Positions 1 to 5,059 of a stretch of DNA of 5,271 nt are shown piece by piece. The notes under the pieces were generated by a model. It was not told where the DNA came from and did no database searches. It worked only from the letters and a program-made list of their open reading frames with translations. A program made the position numbers and the translations under genes. The DNA lies in contig DSCZ01000354.1 in the NCBI GenBank assembly GCA_011048855.1, positions 1-5,271 on the forward strand, written 5' to 3'. Position 1 is the first letter of the stretch. The number at the start of each line of letters is the position of its first letter. This DNA comes from Desulfobacteraceae bacterium. Its GTDB lineage: Bacteria; Desulfobacterota; DSM-4660; Desulfatiglandales; Desulfatiglandaceae.

Positions 1-40
1 GGTTAAAGCGAAAATTTCATCCTGGCACTCCAGGAAGGGC
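1..40 (+). repeat. Dispersed intergenic repeat, copy 1 (5' truncated by window)
   Basis: This stretch aligns without gaps to 4872-4911 at about 32 of 40 positions in the same orientation. The shared core is AAAATTTCAT, three variable bases, then GGCACTCCAGG and a G-rich tail. This copy also forms a perfect 5-bp hairpin, CCTGG-CACT-CCAGG (21-34), which is broken in the other copy. The match begins at base 1, so the element may extend left of the window. It is non-coding as far as can be seen and ends about 105 bases before the next start codon. It is most simply one member of a dispersed intergenic repeat family; its function is unknown. Confidence 0.6.
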
Positions 41-87
41 AGGGCGGCAACGAGTCGATTGATTTTCCTGTTCCCGGCTGCTAGAAT

Positions 88-117
88 TTGATTTTCTGAT
101 CGCTCGATTAATATAAC
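88..117 (+). promoter_or_regulatory. Candidate sigma-70-type promoter for the YchF-like gene and argC
   Basis: TTGATT (88-93) and TATAAC (112-117) are separated by 18 bases and match the -35 and -10 consensus at 4/6 and 5/6. Transcription would start near 124 and leave a short leader containing the GGAAAGG ribosome binding site (130-136). It is the best-placed candidate in the 145 bases before the gene. It rests on pattern only, since AT-rich sequence often gives such matches. Confidence 0.4.
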
Positions 118-145
118 GGTCATATCTCTGGAAAGGCTTGATCTG

Positions 146-1192
146 ATGAAACTGGGTATATTCGGCACCTCCCAATGCGGAAAATCAACGATAATGGCCG
201 CACTCACCGGCGCCAGGGGAGAAAACGGGGAACATCGCCATACCCACGGCGATATCGAGATGGCGATGGTGACGGTTCCCGACGATAGAATTGATTTTCT
301 GAGCGGTCTTTACCACCCGAAGAAAACAACCTATGCCAGGATCGAGTATATGCTGCCCATTGCCCCTCCGGCAGGACCTGTCCCTAAATCCGACAGCGGA
401 ATCTGGAATCAGCTCCGAACCTGTGACGCCCTCGTTCATGTCCTGCGTAATTTCACGGCTCCGGGAGGCATTCCACCGGCCCCGGAAAAAGACCTGAACG
501 ACCTCGAAGACGAGATGATCGTCTCAGACATGGCAGTGATCGAAAAAAGACTCGATCGCCTTCAGCTGGACCGAAAGCGGGGGAAAAAGCCCGAACCCGG
601 CGAAGAAGACCTGCTCGTGGCCTCTTCCGGCCTTCTCGAACAAGGAATCCCGCTCAGGACCGATCCGGAGATCGCCGGGCATCCGTTGCTGAGGGGGTTC
701 ACGTTCCTCTCCGCAAAGCCGATGCTGGTCATCGTAAACAACGACGATGAAGATGAAGAATCGCCTTCCTGGGAAAAACCGCTCCCGGCGGCCGAAACCA
801 TCGTCGTGCGGGGAAGACTGGAAAAGGACATCGCCGCAATGACACCCGAAGAGGCCGCCGAATTCATAGAAGCCTACGACATCCGGGAATCCGCCCTGGA
901 CAGGGTGATTGCGGGTTCCTTCAGGCTGCTCAAGCGTATATGTTTTTTCACTGTCGGCCCGGACGAAGTAAAGGCATGGCCGATCAGGGACGGCACCAGG
1001 GCTCTCGAAGCCGCCGGGGCCGTGCATACCGACATAATGAAGGGCTTCATACGGGCCGAGGTCGTTTCTTATCAAGACCTCAAGGAACGCGGAAATTTCC
1101 AGGAAGCCAAAAAAGCCGGCCTCGTACGCTTGGAGGGAAAAGAATATACCGTGAGCGACGGGGATATCATCACGTTTCGTTTTAATATTTGA
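146..1192 (+). CDS. Diverged YchF/OLA1-family P-loop NTPase with TGS (DUF933) domain
   Basis: The protein has 348 residues; canonical YchF has about 363. The P-loop GTSQCGKS is at residues 7-14, followed by a degraded switch I region (about 28-45). A charged helical insertion at about 115-170 fits the family's coiled-coil arm. The nucleotide-base loop is near residues 193-202 (VNNDD in place of the usual NVNE). The C-terminal TGS domain (about 265-348) has the highly characteristic AGAVHTDIMKGFIRAEVVSY and ends in FRFNI. YchF proteins are cytoplasmic, ribosome-associated NTPases that favour ATP. The family's DIAGL switch II motif is replaced at about 68-78 by a proline-rich stretch, so hydrolysis may be altered or lost. 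It is therefore probably a paralogue rather than the housekeeping ychF, and no symbol is given. The start is supported by GGAAAGG (130-136), 9 bases upstream. argC follows after 22 bases. Confidence 0.88.
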   Translation: MKLGIFGTSQCGKSTIMAALTGARGENGEHRHTHGDIEMAMVTVPDDRIDFLSGLYHPKKTTYARIEYMLPIAPPAGPVPKSDSGIWNQLRTCDALVHVLRNFTAPGGIPPAPEKDLNDLEDEMIVSDMAVIEKRLDRLQLDRKRGKKPEPGEEDLLVASSGLLEQGIPLRTDPEIAGHPLLRGFTFLSAKPMLVIVNNDDEDEESPSWEKPLPAAETIVVRGRLEKDIAAMTPEEAAEFIEAYDIRESALDRVIAGSFRLLKRICFFTVGPDEVKAWPIRDGTRALEAAGAVHTDIMKGFIRAEVVSYQDLKERGNFQEAKKAGLVRLEGKEYTVSDGDIITFRFNI

Positions 1193-1206
1193 CGATGTCG
1201 TAAAAA

Positions 1207-1212
1207 AGAGGA
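1207..1212 (+). promoter_or_regulatory. Ribosome binding site of argC, start ambiguous
   Basis: AGAGGA lies only 2 bases before the ATG at 1215, which is tighter than usual, and 11 bases before a second in-frame ATG at 1224. The two starts differ by three residues (MKE). The longer form is used here. The shorter form, beginning MEKIKVGIVG, brings the NADP-binding strand closer to the N-terminus and is about equally plausible. Confidence 0.5.
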
Positions 1213-1214
1213 CT

Positions 1215-2285
1215 ATGAAGGAAATGGAAAAAATCAAGGTTGGAATCGTTGGAGCCGGTGGATACGGCGGTTGCGGGGCCATTGAAATTCTTTGCCGGCA
1301 TCCGCATGTTACAATCGAATCTCTGATGGCGGTGCACGATATCGGAAAACCGATCAGCAGCCTCTACCCGCACCTGACCGGTTTCTGCGATCTGCCTGTG
1401 CTCTCGACCGAGGATCCCGCGGTACCGGATTCCTTCGATGTTGTTTTTTTTGCCACCCCCGACGGAGTCGGTCAGCAACAGGCGGCCCGATGGCTCGATA
1501 ATGGCGCTAAAATCATCGACTACAGCGGTGACTTCAGATTCGACAGCGCGGAAATCTACCGTGGTTACGCCGAAAGAATCGGTCGCAATCCCGAGCACGC
1601 AGCCCCTCACCTGCTCTCCCGCACCGTCTATGGATTAACCGAGCTTCATCGCGAACAGCTGCCAGGCGCGGATCTCGTGGGAAACCCCGGCTGTTTCGCG
1701 GTAAGCTGTATTCTCGGCCTTGCACCTGCTGCCGCCGAAAACTTGATCGAATTCGACACAATAGTCTGTGATGCAAAAAGCGGGGTTTCCGGCGCCGGTA
1801 AAACCCCGAAGCCCACGTTTCATTACCCGGCCCGCTATGAGTGCATGAATGCCTACAAAATTGCCGGGCACCAACATGTCTTCGAAATAGAACGGGAGCT
1901 GTCACGGCTTGCGGGCAAGGAAATTACAATCACGTTCACCCCCCACGTGGTGCCGCTCAGCCGCGGGATTCTTTCCACCATCTATGCACAGACCAGGCAG
2001 GGAATCAGCATCGGGGATCTTGTCGATGCATACCGCTCATTTTATGCCGGCGAGGCTTTCATCCGTGTTTTCGAGCCTGGAACAGCACTCATGAGCACAG
2101 ATGTACGTGGCAGCAACTTCTGCAACATCTCCGTCAATTACGACGACAGGACCGGCAAAATGATCGTAGTGAGCCTGATAGACAACCTGATGAAAGGCCA
2201 GGCGGGGAGCGCCGTGCAGAACATGAATGTACTCTTCGGTCTTGGTGAATCGGAAGGGCTTGGAATTCCCGGATTTTTTCCGTAA
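1215..2285 (+). CDS. argC: N-acetyl-gamma-glutamyl-phosphate reductase
   Basis: ArgC reduces N-acetyl-glutamyl-5-phosphate with NADPH to N-acetylglutamate-5-semialdehyde, the third step of arginine synthesis, in the cytoplasm. The 356 residues match the usual length of about 345. The N-terminal Rossmann domain starts with VGIVGAGGYGG (about 9-19), and DYSGDFRF is at 102-109. The catalytic cysteine is Cys160 in GNPGC. The GHQHVFEIE block (218-226) matches the family's HRHxPEI motif, so His219 is the likely catalytic histidine. FTPHVVPLSRGILST follows at 241-255, and the C-terminal signature DNLMKGQAGSAVQNMNVLFG is at 323-342. All expected motifs are intact, so the enzyme should be active. No other arginine gene is in the window; the upstream partner is the YchF-like gene. 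An 8-T run at 1444-1451 is read in frame as Val-Phe-Phe-Ala. Confidence 0.96.
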   Translation: MKEMEKIKVGIVGAGGYGGCGAIEILCRHPHVTIESLMAVHDIGKPISSLYPHLTGFCDLPVLSTEDPAVPDSFDVVFFATPDGVGQQQAARWLDNGAKIIDYSGDFRFDSAEIYRGYAERIGRNPEHAAPHLLSRTVYGLTELHREQLPGADLVGNPGCFAVSCILGLAPAAAENLIEFDTIVCDAKSGVSGAGKTPKPTFHYPARYECMNAYKIAGHQHVFEIERELSRLAGKEITITFTPHVVPLSRGILSTIYAQTRQGISIGDLVDAYRSFYAGEAFIRVFEPGTALMSTDVRGSNFCNISVNYDDRTGKMIVVSLIDNLMKGQAGSAVQNMNVLFGLGESEGLGIPGFFP

Positions 2286-2301
2286 AAGCCGTCTTTGACA
2301 T
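2286..2301. other. 16-base convergent gap without a clear terminator
   Basis: The stop codons of argC (2283-2285, plus) and the ATPase gene (2302-2304, minus) face each other across 16 bases. The only pairing seen is a weak AAAG/CTTT, and there is no GC-rich stem followed by a T run on either strand. Transcripts probably run into the opposite gene, or end by Rho or by a terminator inside the neighbouring coding sequence. Confidence 0.6.
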
Positions 2302-4620
2302 TTATTTGATACAAACTTTCCTCACCTGGAGCAGGTTCGTTGTTCCCAGGCACACTTTCCTGATACCGTCCTGGAGCAGTGTCGTCATGCCGTCTTTTAC
2401 AGCCTGCCGCCTCACTTCGTCCACGCCGGCCTTGGTTTGAATCACGGTCTTCATATCGTCGGTTCCCACCAGCAGCTCGTGTATGCCGGTACGGCCGCGA
2501 TACCCGGTGTTGCCGCATCCGGGGCATCCTCCGGGCCTGTAGAGAGTGAAATCGCTGCCGTACGTGAACCCCAGCGAATCAAAATCACCGCCATAACTTC
2601 TCGCCAGAGTATCATATTCCCCCGGGGATGGGTGATAGGGCTCCTTGCAGTCTTTGCACAAAGTCCGGACCAGGCGCTGGGCCAGAACCCCGAGCAGTGC
2701 ATCACCGAAATTGAACGGATCCATGCCCATATCCAGGAGGCGGGTGATCGTCTCCGGTGCACTATTAGTGTGAAGCGTACTCAATACAAGGTGCCCGGTC
2801 AGAGAAGCCTCAATACCGGTTGCCACGGTCTCATGGTCCCTCATCTCCCCGACCATGATTACATCAGGGTCCGCACGGAGGAACGAACGCATCGCCGCCG
2901 CAAAATCAAGCCCGATTTTCGGTTGCACCTGCACCTGTCTCAATCCTTCCTGGGTAATCTCCACCGGATCTTCTGCAGTCCATATTTTTGTCTCCGGTTT
3001 GTTGATAAAACCAAGGGCGGCATGCAGGGTCGTCGTTTTTCCGCTTCCCGTTGGACCCACGACCAGGGCGATCCCGTAAGGCTCGGATATGATATCTATA
3101 AACGTTTTGTAGTTGCGATCGCTCATCCCCATTTTTTCGAGCGGGATGGGGTCACCGGCTGCCAGAATGCGCATCACCACATCCTCATTCCGACCCGCGG
3201 TGGGAATCGTGGCCACGCGGAGTTCAATATCCAGCGGCGCGAATTTTCGAAACTTTATCTTTCCGTCCTGGGGAATGCGACGTTCAGCGATATCAAGCTC
3301 AGCCATGATCTTCAACCGGGATACAAGCGCCCTTTTGTAGTCGTGCGGGAGAGTCTGGTAAACCTGGCAGGCACCGTCGATCCGGAACCTTATCAAGGCA
3401 TCCGCCTTACCCTGGCGGGGCTCGATGTGGATATCGCTTGCATTGCGGCCGTAGGCATCCACGATCATTTTGTTCACTAGCTGAACGATCACGCTGTCCT
3501 CTTCATTCATCGTTTCGATTTCTTCGTCAAACTCCCTCCCCTGCACTTTGAGCCTGCCAAGGATGTCCTCGATGCTTCCGGAACCCGAAAGCACATCGGA
3601 TCTTCTTTGATCGAAAAACAGGTCGATCATTGAAAAAATATCTTCCCGCAACGATACACAGTATTCGAACTCCTTGCCGGCAATTATACGTTTTATCGCG
3701 TCACGGGCCGGGAGATAGGCAGGATTTTCCATGGCCACCACCACACGATCCCCTTCCTGCCCGACCGGCACGAACACGTTGCTTTTGAGGTATCCGGCCT
3801 TCAGATTTTTGAGCACCCGGCCCGGCGGCACCATGCCTTCATCGTAGGGAATGAAGCGGGTCTTGAAAAAGGCCGAAAGGGATTTACCGATGTCTTCCCT
3901 GGAAACTTTGAAATCACTCATCAGCACGGATTCGGGCGTTCTTTTCATCGTGCGGGCACGTTTTACAGCTTCTTCCAGGTCTTTAACGGATATGATCCCA
4001 TTGGAAACCAGATAATCGAACTTGGAACCCTTCTTCCGTTTCAAAGTCTTCTGGTTTTTAAAAAACGCCGTACCAAGCACCTTGGCGATATCCCGGGCGG
4101 CAGCCTCCTCATCTGCGTTGAAAGCTCCGCCTCCTTTCCTGTTGATCAACTGCAGTACGCCGAGAAGATATTTTTCATAGGTTATCGGCGTCACCAGAAG
4201 CTGCCTGGTGCGGAAACCGGTCCGTTTGTCCCAGCTTGAATCGAATTTCATCGACGGATTGATGAGGCTGAGTTCTTCTGCGTCATAGACATCGGCAATA
4301 TTGAGTACGTTGCCGGTGGTCGCACAGAACCCGGCTATGCTTTCCCGGCTGATCGGCACCCGGATCTCCTCAACCTCGTTTCCGGTTTTAAACCTGGATA
4401 CGATCTGTTTTCGAATCCCGTCGACCACATAAACTGTTATCCGGTCTGCACTGAAGAAACTCAAAATTTCATGCTGCAGGTTTAAAAGAATATCACTGGT
4501 GTCCACGGCTGAATGAATTCTGTTCGTGATATGGTTCAGGCGTTTGTGGTACTCAAGCTGTTCCTCGATAGACCTTCCCGGACCGGATGCATCTTCACGT
4601 TGGGGAATCGAAATCATCAT
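2302..4620 (-). CDS. GAF domain-containing PilB/GspE-family secretion/pilus ATPase
   Basis: The protein has 772 residues; PilB and GspE usually have about 500-570. The extra length is an N-terminal GAF sensor domain (about 35-185), with an NKFDE-like NR...F..DE pattern at 160-171. An MshEN/T2SSE_N-type module follows (about 200-335), then the hexameric ATPase domain (about 372-765). The Walker A is GPTGSGKT (522-529), the Asp box TAEDPVE (548-554), the Walker B DPDVIMVGEMRD (584-595) and the His box TGHLVLSTLHTN (608-619). A zinc-type tetracysteine is formed by CKDC (655-658) and CPGC (699-702). Such ATPases power type IV pilus extension or type II secretion from the cytoplasmic face of the inner membrane. 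The GAF domain suggests ligand control. No pilus or secretion gene is adjacent, so the machine it serves is unknown. The start at 4620 is supported by GAAAGG (4629-4634 on the minus strand), 8 bases upstream; an ATG three bases downstream (4617) is less well spaced. Confidence 0.93.
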   Translation of the reverse strand: MMISIPQREDASGPGRSIEEQLEYHKRLNHITNRIHSAVDTSDILLNLQHEILSFFSADRITVYVVDGIRKQIVSRFKTGNEVEEIRVPISRESIAGFCATTGNVLNIADVYDAEELSLINPSMKFDSSWDKRTGFRTRQLLVTPITYEKYLLGVLQLINRKGGGAFNADEEAAARDIAKVLGTAFFKNQKTLKRKKGSKFDYLVSNGIISVKDLEEAVKRARTMKRTPESVLMSDFKVSREDIGKSLSAFFKTRFIPYDEGMVPPGRVLKNLKAGYLKSNVFVPVGQEGDRVVVAMENPAYLPARDAIKRIIAGKEFEYCVSLREDIFSMIDLFFDQRRSDVLSGSGSIEDILGRLKVQGREFDEEIETMNEEDSVIVQLVNKMIVDAYGRNASDIHIEPRQGKADALIRFRIDGACQVYQTLPHDYKRALVSRLKIMAELDIAERRIPQDGKIKFRKFAPLDIELRVATIPTAGRNEDVVMRILAAGDPIPLEKMGMSDRNYKTFIDIISEPYGIALVVGPTGSGKTTTLHAALGFINKPETKIWTAEDPVEITQEGLRQVQVQPKIGLDFAAAMRSFLRADPDVIMVGEMRDHETVATGIEASLTGHLVLSTLHTNSAPETITRLLDMGMDPFNFGDALLGVLAQRLVRTLCKDCKEPYHPSPGEYDTLARSYGGDFDSLGFTYGSDFTLYRPGGCPGCGNTGYRGRTGIHELLVGTDDMKTVIQTKAGVDEVRRQAVKDGMTTLLQDGIRKVCLGTTNLLQVRKVCIK

Positions 4621-4699
4621 AATAGAAACCTTTCGCGCGGCGCCGTGTATTTCAGCACCTCTTCGATAAAAAAATTATGATAACGTCATTAAAAATACA

Positions 4700-4727
4700 A
4701 TAATAAATAATTTGATCAGATTAGCAA
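4700..4727 (-). promoter_or_regulatory. Candidate promoter for the GAF-ATPase gene
   Basis: Read on the minus strand, TTGCTA (4722-4727) and TATTAT (4700-4705) are 16 bases apart and match the consensus at 4/6 and 5/6. Transcription would begin near 4693 and give a leader of about 70 bases. The surrounding sequence is very AT-rich, so chance matches are likely. Confidence 0.28.
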
Positions 4728-4764
4728 CAAATTTATTCGTCCTGGTATCAGATCGCATGTCGGA

Positions 4765-4799
4765 CTTTTCCCGACTTCAGTCGGGGGATTGGGCAAAAG
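4765..4799. repeat. Hairpin element with perfect 7-bp palindromic stem
   Basis: CCCGACT (4770-4776) and AGTCGGG (4779-4785) are perfect inverted repeats with almost no loop; folded, this gives a 6-bp stem with a TTCA tetraloop. The stem can extend by CTTTT (4765-4769) with AAAAG (4795-4799), leaving a 9-base bulge on the right side. No T run follows on either strand, so it is not a standard intrinsic terminator. It is the first of several palindromes in this gap. Confidence 0.55.
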
Positions 4800-4804
4800 G
4801 ACCA

Positions 4805-4818
4805 TTTCCGGATGGAAA
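4805..4818. repeat. Short inverted repeat TTTCC-GGAT-GGAAA
   Basis: The 5-bp arms TTTCC (4805-4809) and GGAAA (4814-4818) are perfect around a 4-base loop. Alone it would be unremarkable. It is recorded because it lies between two larger palindromes and appears to be part of the same composite element. Confidence 0.35.
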
Positions 4819-4839
4819 CCAGCAAGAATTTCCCGGCAG

Positions 4840-4893
4840 TTGGACTGTCAAAATGAAATTTCGACATTCGGGGTCCAAGCCAAAATTTCATTT
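4840..4893. repeat. Nested inverted repeats with alternative pairings
   Basis: Two competing structures are visible. In one, TTGGAC+TGTC (4840-4849) pairs with GACA (4863-4866) and GTCCAA (4873-4878), with a TTCGGG bulge; the inner part continues with AAAT/ATTT (4851-4854/4858-4861) past one mismatch. In the other, AAATGAAATTT (4851-4861) pairs perfectly over 11 bp with AAATTTCATTT (4883-4893) across a 21-base loop. The inner mismatch of the first fold becomes a G-U pair on the minus strand, so an RNA would fold slightly better in that direction. The right arm of the second fold belongs to the dispersed repeat. Confidence 0.5.
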
Positions 4894-4911
4894 CGGCACT
4901 CCAGGCAGGGT
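4872..4911 (+). repeat. Dispersed intergenic repeat, copy 2
   Basis: This copy matches bases 1-40 at about 32 of 40 positions in the same orientation. AAAATTTCAT (4882-4891) and GGCACTCCAGG (4895-4905) are the conserved blocks. The CCTGG/CCAGG hairpin of copy 1 is reduced to two or three pairs here. It sits at the right side of the palindrome cluster and ends about 148 bases before the TatD start, so both copies precede a plus-strand gene. Confidence 0.6.
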
Positions 4912-4930
4912 GGAACAAATAACAGATAAC

Positions 4931-4945
4931 CCCACCGCAGGCGGG
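4931..4945. repeat. GC-rich imperfect hairpin, 6-bp arms
   Basis: CCCACC (4931-4936) and GGCGGG (4940-4945) pair around GCA with one mismatch. On the minus strand that mismatch becomes G-U, so all six pairs can form. No T run follows on either strand, so a terminator role is not supported. It closes the palindrome-rich segment. Confidence 0.4.
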
Positions 4946-4966
4946 TAACCGATATTTTCAAGGTGG

Positions 4967-4995
4967 ATTTACAAAATTACAGATTCCATTTACAA
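4967..4995 (+). repeat. Direct repeat ATTTACAA, 21-bp period
   Basis: ATTTACAA occurs at 4967-4974 and 4988-4995, exactly 21 bases apart and thus on the same helix face, with a partial ATTACA (4977-4982 region) between. The second unit overlaps the candidate -35 of the TatD promoter. An operator is possible, but eight-base repeats in AT-rich sequence can arise by chance. Confidence 0.3.
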
Positions 4996-5017
4996 CTAGA
5001 CGCTCAGAATTTAACAT
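4989..5017 (+). promoter_or_regulatory. Candidate promoter for the TatD-family gene
   Basis: TTTACA (4989-4994, 5/6) and TAACAT (5012-5017, 4/6) are separated by the ideal 17 bases. Transcription would start near 5024 and give a leader of about 36 bases containing the TGGAG ribosome binding site. This is preferred over the exact TATAAT at 5041-5046, which lies too close to the start codon. Confidence 0.38.
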
Positions 5018-5045
5018 GCAGCCGTATGTTACTTTTTCGATATAA

Positions 5046-5050
5046 TGGAG
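5046..5050 (+). promoter_or_regulatory. Ribosome binding site deciding the TatD start
   Basis: TGGAG lies 9 bases before the ATG at 5060. An in-frame ATG at 5045 would add METLP but overlaps this site and has no purine-rich site of its own. The 5060 start also places the HxH metal motif at residues 5-7, as is normal for the family. Confidence 0.65.
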
Positions 5051-5059
5051 ACACTTCCT

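Larger units (their letters stand above)
4621..5059. other. Repeat-rich intergenic region between divergent genes
   Basis: These 439 bases separate the minus-strand ATPase gene from the plus-strand TatD gene. Bases 4621-4660 hold the ATPase leader, and 4660-4740 is AT-rich with a candidate minus-strand promoter. Bases 4761-4945 are dense in inverted repeats, and 4960-5059 hold short direct repeats and a candidate plus-strand promoter. A 78-codon open frame at 4712-4948 lies almost wholly on the repeats, has no good ribosome binding site and is not called as a gene. No tRNA or other known RNA gene was recognised. Confidence 0.7.

Noticed and set aside
1..40. CRISPR array made from the two repeat copies
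   Set aside because: There are only two imperfect copies about 4.9 kb apart, without regularly spaced spacers or cas genes.
59..96. Direct repeat TTGATTTTC at 59-67 and 88-96 as an operator
   Set aside because: It is short and AT-rich, a near copy also occurs inside the coding sequence near 291, and the spacing is not clearly helical. It is best explained by chance.
524..1282. 252-codon minus-strand open frame opposite the YchF-like gene
   Set aside because: It is antisense to a gene with clear family motifs, low in complexity in places, and ends inside that gene without any domain signature.
1444..1451. Run of eight T in argC as a possible frameshift or slippage site
   Set aside because: The frame is intact on both sides and all ArgC motifs follow in frame. 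The run simply encodes Val-Phe-Phe. Programmed slippage has no support here.
2437..3480. 347-codon open frame on the plus strand opposite the ATPase gene
   Set aside because: It lies wholly antisense to the conserved ATPase core, is rich in His and Arg, has no recognisable domain and no good ribosome binding site. It is a by-product of codon bias.
4770..4785. CCCGACT/AGTCGGG palindrome as an intrinsic terminator
   Set aside because: No T run follows on the plus strand, and the minus strand continues with an A run. No gene ends nearby on either strand.
5041..5046. Exact TATAAT just upstream of the TatD gene
   Set aside because: As a -10 box it would start transcription near 5053, after the TGGAG ribosome binding site. 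The nearest -35-like TTAACA (5011-5016) is 24 bases away. It overlaps the binding site by chance more plausibly than it acts as a promoter.
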